From Blepharisma japonicum (lineage: Eukaryota > Ciliophora > Heterotrichea > Heterotrichida > Blepharismidae), in assembly GCA_949751835.1 (NCBI GenBank), contig CATKHK010000016.1, positions 124,001 to 188,000 of the forward strand: a DNA stretch of 64,000 bases, given 5' to 3'. Position numbers and translations under genes: made by a program. This document shows, piece after piece, positions 13,301 to 25,833 of the stretch (positions are counted from its first letter, which is position 1; every line of letters starts with the position of its first letter). Under the pieces are notes generated by a model. The model was not told the origin of the DNA, made no database searches, and saw nothing but the letters and a program-made list of their open reading frames with translations.

Positions 13301-16293
13301 AAAAAATTCATAATGTTTTTTTGAAGCTTTTTTATGATGTGTGTCATTGTTTGGAGATACCTGAATAGCCTTAAGACACGAACTACACGAAAAATTCTTA
13401 AAATTCTGATTGCTCTGAGTGCTTGGAATGAGTTTCCTGTGTCTGATAAAAATAAAAATTCAATTAATCCAAGGATTGTGATTGACCCATCAAATAGGTT
13501 CATGGCTTCTCTGCAGTAATTAATAATGCCAAGTGCTAGAATCTTTAAGCACATTTCTCCTACAAAAGTGAAAGTAAAAATCGAGTTTATTATTGTCAAT
13601 ATTGTGTCTGTTTCTGAATCAATTCCATAATGATTTATTGACAAAGTAATTGTGTTTGCTATCACGCATAGGATCATGACATAATTGAAACGTCTGTGTT
13701 TAACAATTCTTTTAAAAGGGTAGACCATTCGCTGCCAGTTCCCTACGAAACCATTGCTTCATAGCTTATAGGTCATAGTATCCATTTGTTCTTTGTATTC
13801 ATGTGTTTTTAATCCATCATTGGTATTTACATCATACCCTGACCAGTCCCCAATGACGTTTTTTGACACTTTATCCTGTTCTTTAATAGCCTTAATAATT
13901 TTTGGAACTTCAATTGTAGTCATATAGAATGCCACTCTGATTTTGAATTTGGTGCACAAATATCTGAAAATTTCATTTCTATCCCCCTTTTCGCTATACC
14001 TATCAAGAATATCAGATACTCTGTTGTCTCATACTTGGGTTAGTTTTTCCAAATTAGAAAGGATGTCTTTTCCTCCTCTATAAGTGAACCTATACTCATA
14101 TAGTGACTCAATATGAATTTTATCATTGGCAAGAAACTCTTCAGGGAATACATCACATGTAGAAGTTGACATAATTTCATGCTTTTCTTCAATGCAAAAT
14201 TTTATTTTGGTTGTATCCCTCACATCTTTTTTCAGCTTCTGTGCCAAGTCTTTTCGAATTTTTACCTTTTTTACTCTGGTCAATACAGGCGAAAGAGTTT
14301 TTTCTGAAACTTTAGAAGCAGTTTCTCTTTTGGTGGAATTTTTAAATAAAGAAGTCATTCTTGATAGAACTGAGTCCTTTTTGGTAAAACTTTCCTGTTT
14401 GGTTTCATAGGTTGCTGAAGGAGAGTTTCCAATGTTCGGCTTGGCATGCGGAGCAGCTTTTAAAAATATTTCTTCACCATGATTTACTGAAGTGTTTTGG
14501 TCTCCTGTACTTTCTTTCTTAAACTTATCCCACTTTGGAGACGGCAAGCTTTCGTCCAGATCTTTAACTTGTAAATCTTCATCATTAAGCCTAATGCTGC
14601 TGTCCATAGAGTTAAATGCTTCAAAAAACCCAGTAGCTTTATTTTTCAAGCTAAGCTTGGCCTGCTTATAAATTCCATGCATTTTTAGTCTTTTGTTGCT
14701 AGAAAATAAAATTTTATCATCTTCAAGCTGCGATCGATTAGTTTCTGGGTTTCTATCTTTGTAAGCTTCATCAGGATTTATACCTAGCCCAGATTCATAT
14801 TTTTCAGCATTTATGCAATTATTGCTTTCCTGATCAAATGAGTCGTGGTCAGAAACTAAGTTTTCTATTACAGAAGAACCTGCAGATTCTTCTTCATTAG
14901 CGTCACCTTTTTTTTGTTCCAGCCTCAAATTATCCATTTCCTTCGAAAAATTCGAATACAAGACGACTTCCATGATATTCAGCAGCAAAAAAGTGCCAAT
15001 AAAAATAAGTGAAATTGAAAACATGACAGCAATTGGCTGATTGAAAGCTTTTTCGCCCATAATCATAATTTGAGTCCACCCTTCTTCACTAATTGAAGTG
15101 TAGCACTGCAAAAGTCCTATCAAAGCGTTGTCAAAGTTTATTTTACCATATACAGGATTATTCAAGCTCTTAACACATTCATATCCTCAAGGGCAAGATC
15201 TGCTCCCGCAGACTTCGTCATCTCCTGGAGCCATTAGAAATTTCCCAGTCTCCATATCCATACACTGATACTTGAACAGCCCTCCAAAAAGCTGGTTCCC
15301 AATGATCCCAAATATAAGTAGGACAAAAAACAATATTAATATAATATTTGACAGAGGCAAAATAGACTTCAGTAAAGCTAAAACGAGGACTCTGAGCCCA
15401 GGGAGAGAAGAAATACTCTTTAAAGGCCTAAGAATTCTCAGTGAACGCAATGCGTTCAAATTAATTGATGTTGTTGCATATATTGATGCTCAAGCAGTGC
15501 TAATAATAATAGAGTCAAGTATGTTTCAGGGATCAGTAAAATAAGCTCCTTTGTTAAATATTAATCCATATGCTAAAATTTTCAACCCAGCTTCTGCTGT
15601 ATATACATATAAAAACATGCTATCTAGTGCAGCCAAAGAGGCTGGCTGAGTATCCACAGTTGGGTCTTCAATTGATAAAACAATGGTATTAGCAAAAATA
15701 AAGCACAGGATTATTATATCAAATGCAGGATTTGATACAATGTGTAAGCAAAATTGAGAAATCGCATGACATACACGCAGAAATGCTTTTCTGAGATCAA
15801 GTCATGGGAAATTGTCGTACATATCTTCAATAACTTCAAAAGGTGTGAGCTCACGAATCCTAATATATCCTTTTAATAGCTCAGGATCATGAACATTTGG
15901 ATCTGGCTGATTTATAGATAAAGTTTTAAAGCTTCGAAAAGTGTTCGAAGCTGAAAAAAGCTTTTTGTTTAATCCATTATCTTCCTCAATTCTGTCTAGA
16001 AAGGAACGATGTAGCGCACAAGGCTCAATACTCTGACGCTTTGGAGTATAAATTGTTTCATTAAAGCTGGAATCCAAAACAAGGGCTTGGAACGGAGTTG
16101 TGGAAGGTCTGCTTGAGTAGGCTGATGAAAAAGTATCGTTACGATAATCTCCGTCATTTGGAACTTTGCGAAGTTTATTTACATTTTTTGATTTTACGGA
16201 GGGTCTTTTCTCGTTTGCCTTATAATAGTCTCCAGAAATCTCCTCAGATTCGTGCTCAGACATATGGGAGTAAGGACTAATAGTTCTTTCCAT
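10390..16293 (-). CDS. Four-domain voltage-gated Ca2+ channel alpha subunit, copy B
   Basis: Second tandem paralogue, 1967 aa. The layout matches copy A: four six-helix domains with Arg-rich S4 helices and pore loops EEGW, TEENW, TQEGW and TGENW (about residues 404, 1053, 1416 and 1716), giving EEEE, then a C-terminal EF-hand-like loop (HIDDEGYIYYND). The domain I-II linker is long and Ser/Lys-rich and contains GDWSGYDV shortly before domain II. That octapeptide is also in copy C, with GDWSGFDV in copy A. Unlike A and C, no micro-intron is seen in the tail; the exon reads straight through there and carries a few extra residues. Domains and reading frame are intact, so it looks functional. Starts at ATG 16293 after AT-rich DNA. 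Confidence 0.94.
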
Positions 16294-16587
16294 TATAAGT
16301 GAAAGATGATATAATATTTAAATTAGGTAACTTATTAGCTTATTCGAATTATTTTTAAATTTTTCAGAGCATAATATTTTAGAGTGGCTTAATATAATTA
16401 TTGGAATTTTAAACAAAAGTTAATATAAATTAATATGACTGATTAGGATTTATACAATATATGGAATGGTATAACGCTTTTTGATGATTTTTATTAAGGA
16501 TACTTCTTATTAAAAAATAAAATTAAATAGATATTTATTATAATACATATTTTAATTACGATTTACATTTAATTCTAATTCTTCATT

Positions 16588-19500
16588 TTATTCTCCTATA
16601 TGGCCTATTTGATTATCCTCACTACTAAGCTCATTAATTGAACTTATAGAATTTTCTCCAGGATACACAACTTCTGAAAACAATGGTGTAATACTAACCG
16701 ATCCAGATATTTTATTTCTTTTTTTCATAGTATAATTTTTTCAGCTTTTAAACACACTTTTTGCATAAATCATGGCAAAAAACAGGTTTGTCTTTTTCAT
16801 TTTTTTTAATTTGTTTTTCTACATAATCCTTACATGAGCTTCGCTATAAAAATGTGACCTTGATTTATCTTTTATTTGACTTAATTTTTTTAATGTGGAA
16901 TTTTCTTCTTTTCTTATCAATTTTTTAGATCTTTCGTCTAAATTTTTAATTAATTCTCTTGCATGCTTTCTTTTCATTACAGCAAAAAGCATATCATTGT
17001 AATATACATATCCATCAGCATCTATATCTAAATCCATAATTGATAATAATTTAATGACTTTTTCATGTGGGTAATACATAGGAACTCCTAATTCTTCCCC
17101 CAACCTATACATAAACTCAACTAAAAATTTATAATGCATTCTTAACCCTAAATCTGTAACTGTCAATAAGGATCAAATTTTCTTAAAAATTTTTACATCA
17201 TTATTAAATATCGCAACTACACTTTTAGCATCAGTTTTAAAGTCATTATAGTTTTGGATAATAACCATCACAAAAACATTCAAAAGAATGAATGTTGTTA
17301 AAGAAATAAAGGAAATCCAATATAAATATGATACGATTTTGCCTGAAGAGTGAGAACAATCAAACATTGCTAATGGTCAATCTTCTCCAGTAGAGTGTCT
17401 AAATAGCTTAACCAAGGCTTTATCAAAATTGTGCATATTATTATAAGAATCGAAATTTTGGCCACTGTCAATAGAATGAAACAGATAAACACCTAAAATT
17501 GCATAAATTATATAAATAAGCAGCAATATTGCTGTTACATTCATAATAGAAGGGATCGAATAAGACAAAAGTGTAATTAAATCCTGAAGAGATTGGAATC
17601 TTTTGACAAGCCTAATAACACGTGTAACCCTTATAACTCTTAATGACCTTATTAATTGAGGAGCAATTTTCATATATTTATTTCCATTATTCACAATGTA
17701 TTCCATTATTAAATCTACAATAGAAACACAAGCGACCAAAAAATCAAATTTATTTCACCTATCTTGAAAATAATTGATCCCTGAGCCTGATATTTTAATT
17801 GCTGCTTCTACTATGAAAATTGACGTAAATATAAAATTAAATATTTCTAGGATATAGTTATAGGTGTCTGAGGCTTCATCGTAATATAATGACATCTGTA
17901 TGAAGTTTAGTATAATGCAACCCAGAATGAATGATTCAAAAACTCAATGCGTTGAAATCACAAAAAAAAATATTTGAAATTTATTTTTTGGCTTTTGTGG
18001 GGTGTCTAATTGAGGCTTTGATTGAGCTATTAAAGACTGAATTTCCACTCAGAGCATTTGATCCTTTGTTAAAATAAGCGCAGCTAAAGAGCTTTCATTT
18101 CTTTTGGCCTCGTTGAATTTTTCGAAAATAACACCAGATAATAAATTAACAAAAAATATTGAAGAAATAAACATATGGACCACAAAATAATAAGCAAGAC
18201 CCGGATTATAGTTTACTATAGGAGCATGGCCTGGCTCATAAGCTGAGCAGCCAGCATACATATAATCTGTTCAACTTTCTTGGGAAGTTAATACAAATAA
18301 AGCAACCATGGCTTCTAAGACATTATCAAAGTTAAAGTCAAAGACAGTCCAGTTATATCCGTTTTTTTCGCAATCAACTTGGTTTTTGATATTAGGATTA
18401 TCACAGCTGTACAGTGTTCCAGCAAATAAAGAAACACCGAGGATAGCAAAAATCAGTCAGCCAACCAACATAACAATAGCTACATTAAATACAGAAACTA
18501 AAGATTCTATAAGTGCATTTATCATTATTTTCATTGAAACGTTATGGCTGATAATTCTTAATGGCCTTAAAGTTCTCAAAAGTCTTAGGACACGTATAAA
18601 TGAAATATTTACAGTTGATAGGCATTGGTCAGTGATTGATAATAATAAAATGCAAAGATCTAATTGGCATCAAGAGTTTCTTAAGTAGGAACCTTTATCG
18701 AAAAGAAGACCCATTGAGACCTGTTTAATTATCATTTCTATTCCAAATACAGTTATAAAAATTATATCTAAAAATCCTGAAACTTCAACTTTTGGGTCAT
18801 TTTCTGGAAGATCAATTAAATAAGTATCTCAAATCAAAGAAATTGTGCTCAAAGATATCATAACTAATATAAAATTCTCAAAGCTTTGACTACTTGATAG
18901 CCTGTGGCAAAATAGCCTGAATCGATTTGTTTTTGAAAAAAGATACAAGCTTTTTTCACACTCAATTCCAACATAAAAAATTCTTTCCTTTCTCCTCACA
19001 CTTGCTCTCCTCAAATCTTCCAAAGTTTTGCTTCACTCTCCACTCTCGCTTAAGTTTAATGCCTCAATCATTTTCAATTTTTGTTCTTTCCTTTTTTTTT
19101 TCCTTGAAGACATCGAAGACAAAAAACTTTTGGTCTTTGTATCAGCAGATGATAAGTGTATTGTCGATAAATAATCGTCTGATTCTTCATTTGCAAACAT
19201 TTCAAGCACAAGGGCCAAAAACAGATTAAGTAGGATATAATTTCCTAAAACTAGTCATATGCAAGGAAATATTACTGAGATATATCCTTGTTGAGAACGC
19301 ATTACGGCTATTTCAATTATATTTCAATTTTCTTCTGTCATTATTTGAAAAATCGATAAAAAAGAAAAATGAAAATTGTCAAAATTATATTTGTAGTAGT
19401 TTTCTTTAAAATTGAGCTTTCCTGAAAAAATTTGAATCCCAATGATAGTAAAAATTAATAAGAAAAGCATAACAAAAAGCAGCAAATAAAATAGATTTCC

Positions 19501-22500
19501 GATATTCTTTGAGAGTTTATTAATTATGTGTGACATTGATTGCAAATATCTAAACATTCTAACCACTCTTATTACTCGAAAATTCCTCAACACTTTTATG
19601 GCCCTTAATACACTAACTGTTGACCCAGAGCTTGAAAATATTATTTCAAGTAACCCAAAAATGCTTACAATTGCATCAAAATAGTTCATTTTATCTCTGC
19701 AGTACTCTTTTAGGCCAAGTCCAACAACTTTTAAGAACATTTCAGTTATAAAAACATATGCAAACGCAGAATTAAATTTTGTCAAAATAGCATCAGTCCC
19801 TTCATCAATTCCATAATAATTACTTGATAAAACGGCTGCATTAGCAATAACACAAAGAACCATAAGGAAATTAAAAAGCTTGCTCTTCATTAGAACAAAT
19901 AAGGGATATTTTATTTTCTGGATTTTTCCTCATATCCCTGGACTTCAAATTCTGTAATTCATCTTATCAAGCTCATCTTTATATTCTTGAGATTTAGCTG
20001 GGCCTTCTTTATATACATCATATCCTGATCAATCCCCTTTCACATCTTGAGTCATTCTATCATGCTCACGAATTTTTTTCACGATTTTTTCTACATGCAA
20101 AGAAACCATATAGAAAGATTCTTTAATTTTGTATTTTTTACACAAAAATCGAAATATTTCTGTTTTATCGCCTTTATTCTTGTATTTATCTAAAACATCA
20201 CAAATCTTGTTATCTCAGCGCTGAGTTATTTTTTCTAAGTCAATTAAAACATTTTTTCCCCCTCTATATGAAAATTTATATATAGAGAAAGGGTTCTGAT
20301 GAGTCAATTTTTTCGGTTCTTTTGGAATTACGTCATCAAATGATGTCATCTCCACTTCATAATGCTCATCGACTGAAATTTTTACTTTGGCTTGATGCTC
20401 GCCATGCTTCATTCTTCTTAGCAGGTCCTTTCTTATTTTGATATTTTTTACTCTATTAATCATTGGAAAAACTGTGCTGTCAACTGAAGTCCTACGTTGC
20501 TCTCTAATATTATTTGTTGCCAAAGAACTAATTTTGGTAGTAATTGATCTCCTTTTATCATAATCTATTTTATTGTCACTGATTATTGTTTTATCTTTTG
20601 AATCTGTGACTAAAACAGTGTTTTCAATGCTTTGATTTAATAATGGGATTTTGCCTAGGCTCACAGAGCTTTCGTAGTCTTCAATTGAAGAGCTTTGCCT
20701 TAAAAAATTAACGCTCTCTCTTCGAGTAGGAATTAATCTTAGCTGAATAAATCCTTTTACATTTCTTTCTTCGTATTCATGAGAACTTCGAGGAGATGCA
20801 TCAATACTTTCATGTCTTGATAAAGGTAGTAATTCATTTTCATTAGGCTCCTCATTACCTCCTTGGGAGAATTCTTCGTTACTTAAATCTTCCACCAAGT
20901 TAAGATTTATTTTTAAGCTTTTTGACATAGGATCATGATGGACTGCTGTTGGTCCAAATGTTTCGTTTTTATTTTGATCATCTACAAGTCCCTGATATTC
21001 TTCATTCTTCACAATATTTACATTTTCTTCTATATTTCCTGGATTTTTATAAAATAAGCTGTCTCCAGGATCATTTACGATGTGCTCAGGAAACCCATTT
21101 TCCTCATCAATCATAAGAGGTGAATCTTGCCCAATCCCTAAATTTTCTATCACAGAAGAGTCAGCAGATTCTTCTTCAATAATCTCTTTTGCTGACTGTT
21201 TAACCCTAACCTTTTCCATTTCATGAGAAAAATTCGAATATAGAATGACTTCTATTAAGCTGAGCATTAAAAAACTGCCTAGAGAAACTAAAGAAACAAA
21301 AAAAATAATTGATATCGGCTGTGATAGTGATTTTTCTCCAATAATCATCATGTGAGCTCAACTTTCTTCTGTTATCGCAGTAAAGCATTGCAATCAAGAA
21401 AATATCACGTTATCAAAATTTAACATACCATAAAGTGGGTTGTTCAAACTATTTACACAATAATAACCTAAAGGACATGTCAGGTCCCCACATACTTGTT
21501 CGGTGCTTTTTGGATATAGGTACTCCCCTGTTTCTGAATTTATACATGAATATTTAAATAATCCCATAAATAGCTGCACTCCACCAATCGCAAATATCAA
21601 GAGAAAAAAGAATAAAATAGCCAGAATATTCATAAGAGGGAGTAAAGATCCAAAGAAAGCTAAAAATAAAACTCGTAAACCCTGGATTGAAGAAATTGTC
21701 TTCAATGGACGCAAAATTCTAAGAGATCTCAAAGCACTCAAATTAACCCCTTGATTTGCATAATATGATGCCCAAGCCGTAGCAACAATAACGAAATCAA
21801 GGATGTTCCATGGGTCTTTAAAATAAGCCTCTTTTGTAAATATAATTCCTTTTCCAATTAATTTCATAGCACATTCAGATGTATAGATATATAGGAATAA
21901 AGAATCCATCGTAATCAGGATTTGAGAATTGTTATTCGAAATGGGATTTTCGATCGCTAAAACCACTGCATTTGATAATATTACGAGCACTATTAAGACT
22001 TCGAAAATTGGATTTGAAACGATTATATTGCAAAGCTGAGCAATTGAAGCTTTAATACGTAGTAGTGCTTTTCTTAATAGAATTAATGGAAACTTATCAC
22101 GTATGTTTTCAATGTATTCAAACGGATTCTGTTCACGTATTTTTATATATCCCTTTAATAATGCTTGATCATCAAAGTTCATGTTGTCCGGATTCATTGC
22201 TAATGACTTTAAAGTCCTAAGTGTTTCCATCGATGTGAATAGATTTTGTGTAAACTCTTTATGAAATTGCTTATGAAAGGATTGCTCTAGTGCAGTTACA
22301 TGATCATGAAAGTCCTCTCTTGAATTCTCAACAAAAGAAGCTTGCTGACTTGAGTCATGAATTACTTGCAAAAAATTTCCAGAGGACCGCCTGCTATCAT
22401 TTCGAGATGCATTTTCTATATCAATTATATCTAAATTCGAGATTGATGAATTTGCCCTTGATCTTTGTTTTCTTTGGAAAAATTGACTCATTAGATTGTC

Positions 22501-22575
22501 TGTTCTACACTTATGAAAGACATTTAAAGTAGATTCTTGGACTTCATAGTATTTTAACTCTGAATTCTTCCTCAT
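16588..22575 (-). CDS. Four-domain voltage-gated Ca2+ channel alpha subunit, copy C
   Basis: Third tandem paralogue, 1990 aa. Pore loops read EESW, TEENW, TQESW and TGEDW (about residues 400, 1084, 1433 and 1733), again EEEE. The S4 helices, the GDWSGYDV motif in the domain I-II linker and the C-terminal EF-hand (DIDADGYVYYND) are shared with A and B. The domain I-II linker is the most diverged part and is rich in acidic residues and Ser. A 15-nt intron (16819..16833) sits in the tail, close to that of copy A but with a different sequence. The protein ends in an acidic stretch where copies A and B also share an SITP..S....PG.NS motif, which could be a conserved docking or regulatory tail. The ATG at 22575 is the first in frame. 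Confidence 0.93.
16819..16833 (-). other. 15-nt intron, Ca2+ channel copy C
   Basis: Coding strand GTAAGGATTATGTAG. Removal eliminates an in-frame TAG and restores the conserved tail (KKTNLFFAMIYAKS...). Confidence 0.85.
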
Positions 22576-23806
22576 TTTATTAATTTAGTAATTAGGCTTA
22601 GATTTTGTTAATATCAAATATTAAACCAAAACTGCATATTAAAACTTAGCGTAAAAAATAATTAAAAGGATGATAGTTAATATGAAAATGAGCCTATTGT
22701 TTTTTTTTATTAAACTAAAGCTCTTAAATGGCTCTTGGACTGGAAATTTCTGAATATTTGCCGAATATTTAATATTTTTGCTGTTTTAACAAAATTGAAT
22801 ATTTATGCGCCGACTTAAATTTAAAGGCAAAACAAATAATTGTTTCTTCCTTTTAAAATTTTTAATCTCAAGCTTTTAATTAAATATTAAAACTAATAGA
22901 CAAATGCGATGCACTACAATAAGAATTTAAAATTTTTTATGATTATATTTGACTAATATGAATTTCTATTGATGTATTGGTAATAATTATTTTGGTCATC
23001 TATTTGGAAGAATTCTTTTAAGAAATTTTATAATAAAAGCTAAAGTTTTATGCATGTTTTACTTATGCTCATTGTGGAATTATATAAAAATATAATTTAA
23101 TATTTAATTTAGAATCCTCTAAGGGACGTAGAGATCTGTGCTTGAATATATATATGAAAAGGATAGAAAAATTAAAATTTATCTAGCATGATAGTCATCA
23201 TCTTTAAAATCATTAATAAACAGATTTAGTTTAATGGAATTTTATCAAATTCTGTTGTTAAATATTTATTTATATTATTGTGCAATGATTTTGGCACGAT
23301 TAGTCTTATATCATATTTTCTGGCAAACAAATTAGTTTGGCTATTTAATGCAGGAACTTATTCAGAATTATCTTTAATTTTTTATTATTTGTTCTCATAA
23401 AGTTTATATTTCCCAATTACTGAATTTTTCATTACTCTAACAACCAATTTTTTGTTCCGTCTCAATGAAATTTTCTCAATTTTAAGGACTAATTAACTCA
23501 AAATTCAGCTTAATCATTTAAATAAAAATTTGATATTACTCAGTATAAAAGCCTGAATTTTATGATTCAAATTGTTTGGCTGCTGCTCTTTATAAAAGTA
23601 AAATCTTTGCAGAAAAATTATTTCTGTTGGAAAATATTTCATATCAGCCAGCATTAATTCCATTTATTATATATTTTAAAGTTAATCTAAATAAGCTTTC
23701 TTAAATTCTGGAAAATTCGAATTTACTTTAAATTCGCAAATTCTGATTTTAATTTATTTTTATAATAATAAAACATTTATAATTTAAGTAATAACCATTA
23801 ATAAAT
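22576..23806. other. AT-rich intergenic region, 1.2 kb
   Basis: Lies between two divergently transcribed genes (channel copy C and the EF-hand/PH kinase), so it should hold both promoters. I see only AT-rich sequence with frequent TAA/TAG in all frames, and no RNA gene, repeat or further coding segment. Confidence 0.6.
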
Positions 23807-25543
23807 ATGTGTCGTACGGCTTCCGCATTATTAACAAAATGTGCTATTCAAAAGTTATCTGCAAAGGAAGGCAATAAAAGAGAGCGCAGGAGGCTCAAAA
23901 AAATTTTCAAAGAGCTTTCTAGCAGATGTGCGCTTTCTGATCCTGGTATAGATAGAGACGGGTTCTTGCGATTTACTGAACTCCCTGGGCTGTTAGGTGA
24001 GCAACTTTTCAGTGCTCTGGATGGGAATGGAGATGGCCGAATTGATATAAAAGAATTTTTAAGAGGCATGCTGACTCTTTATAAAGGGACAATAGAGAGC
24101 AAAGCTGAGCTATTATTCAAAATATTCGATTTTAGTAAAAATGGTGAAATCACGTCAGAAGAAATCCTCTTTATAATTTCCTACCTTCCGACGACTTGTT
24201 CAAAGTGTCAAAAAAAGCTGGTAGTTCATTGAGATTTAAAAGAAAAAATAAAAGAGCTTTTTGATGGAAAAGAGTTTATTCATTTGGAAGAGTTTAAAGA
24301 ATTAATTTTGACCCATAGTGAAATCGGAGAGCTCGTTCTTCAATGCATCTTCAACGCGCTTCCAATAATCGTTGATGAATGCTTACTTCCAAATCGGCTT
24401 GTTTGTGAATCCCATTTAGAAATCACTGAAGGGATGCTAGGTTTCAAAGGCAGGACTTATTATTTTCAGCTGAAAAACCAAAGCTTGTATTACTCAACCC
24501 TCAAAGAAGACATTTCAAACCCAACCGGAATTATCCTCATTAAAGATCTCTTTGTTGAAGAGAACGGCCCTCTGGGCTTTGTACTTCGGAACTCAAAATT
24601 CCGCTATGAAATCAACACAAGCTCACTTGAGCAGCGAGATCAGTGGATTCATAAAATTCAGCAAGCAAATTGTTTCAAAAATTTTTATAATGACTATGAA
24701 ATCCTTGATCAAATTGGAAAGGGAGCTCATGGTGACGTAAGACGTGCCATTTCTAAACATGATGGGAAAATCTTCGCAGTCAAAATTATTTCCAAAGCTC
24801 CTCTTGATGATCTTGCTGAAACTCGTCTCCGTCGTGAGCTTGGGATTTTGAAGCTTTGCAAGCATGAAGGTCTTTTAGAACTTAAAGATACTTATGAGAC
24901 TGCTGATAGGCTTTATATTGTCACTGATTATATTCCTGGCGGCACTCTATTCAATTGGATGAAGAAAAGAAATTTTAGGATAGAGGAAACAGTAGCTAAG
25001 CAAATAGTAAAAGATATAGCAAGTGCTCTTCAATATTTACATTCTCATGGAATAATTCATAGAGATATCAAGCTTGAAAATGTCCTTGTGCAAAGAGCGC
25101 CGAATGGCGGTGGTGGAGGGATTCAAATAAAAATCATTGATTTTGGCTTAAGCTGCATGTTAGGACCAGGCCAAAATTCCATTGAATCAGTTGGAACCTT
25201 AAAATACGCCTCTCCAGAAGTCCTTTCAACAATTCCTTATAGACATTCTCCTGATATATGGAGTTTAGGAGTAACTGCTTTTATTCTGCTTGCAGGGAAA
25301 ATGCCATTCTATGGGAAAAGTGATCAGGAAATAGCATCAAAAATAATAAACAAAGAAATCGAAATGGTTGGGGAACATTGGGAAGGTACCAGCCCAGAGG
25401 CAAAAGAAATCATCAGATCGCTGCTTGATAAAAATCCTCAAGGAAGAATGACAATTGAAGATTTACTAAGAAGCGACTGGCTTGAAGAAGGAGAACTTGA
25501 TATCAGCAAAGATGTAGGCGAATTATCTTGGGAGATGATATAG
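23807..25543 (+). CDS. EF-hand / PH-domain / Ser-Thr kinase (CDPK7-like)
   Basis: Calcium-regulated protein kinase of 578 aa with an unusual order. N-terminal EF hands come first (the best loop is DGNGDGRIDIKE near residue 74; a second, DFSKNGEITSEE, follows; others are degenerate). A PH-like domain sits at about residues 200-285 (LEITEGMLGFKGRTYYF ... EQRDQWIHKIQQA), and the catalytic domain starts at about residue 297. Kinase motifs are IGKGAHGDV, AVKII, HRDIKLENV, DFGLS and SPEVL, all intact. Classical CDPKs have the EF hands after the kinase. EF-PH-kinase order is known from apicomplexan CDPK7, where the PH domain binds phosphoinositides. One in-frame TGA (nt 24230) reads as Trp. It sits next to the Ca2+ channel cluster. 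Confidence 0.92.
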
Positions 25544-25833
25544 CTAAAATCTTCTAAAGAACAATTTCATAAAGCACTTAATGTGTGATCATATAATTTT
25601 TCATTACAAATATAGCTAGTGCTATGAGAATAACTAAGTAAATTCTTATTACTTTATGGAAAAACACTTATATTTACTCTCGCAAAAGTGTATTAAAAAT
25701 TCCATGTAAAAATGATTCCTGATATATTTATTTATTACAGTGAATTTCAGGAGGAATAGATATACGAATAACAAATTTAGTTCAGTATCAGCAAGTGTAG
25801 CTTAATAGTCTATTTATATTATGTTCATTAAAT

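Noticed and set aside
14126-14410. Plus-strand ORFs inside the channel, SNF2 and PKG genes
   Set aside because: They are antisense shadows of long, well-supported minus-strand coding sequences and show no conserved motifs.
4516-22575. Channel genes as pseudogenes riddled with stops
   Set aside because: All interruptions are TGA in a single frame at Trp positions, and the only TAG breaks lie in 15-nt introns. Under UGA=Trp the genes are intact.
4516-22575. Four-domain channels as voltage-gated Na+ channels
   Set aside because: Each of the four pore loops carries Glu at the filter position (EEEE). Na+ channels have DEKA or similar.
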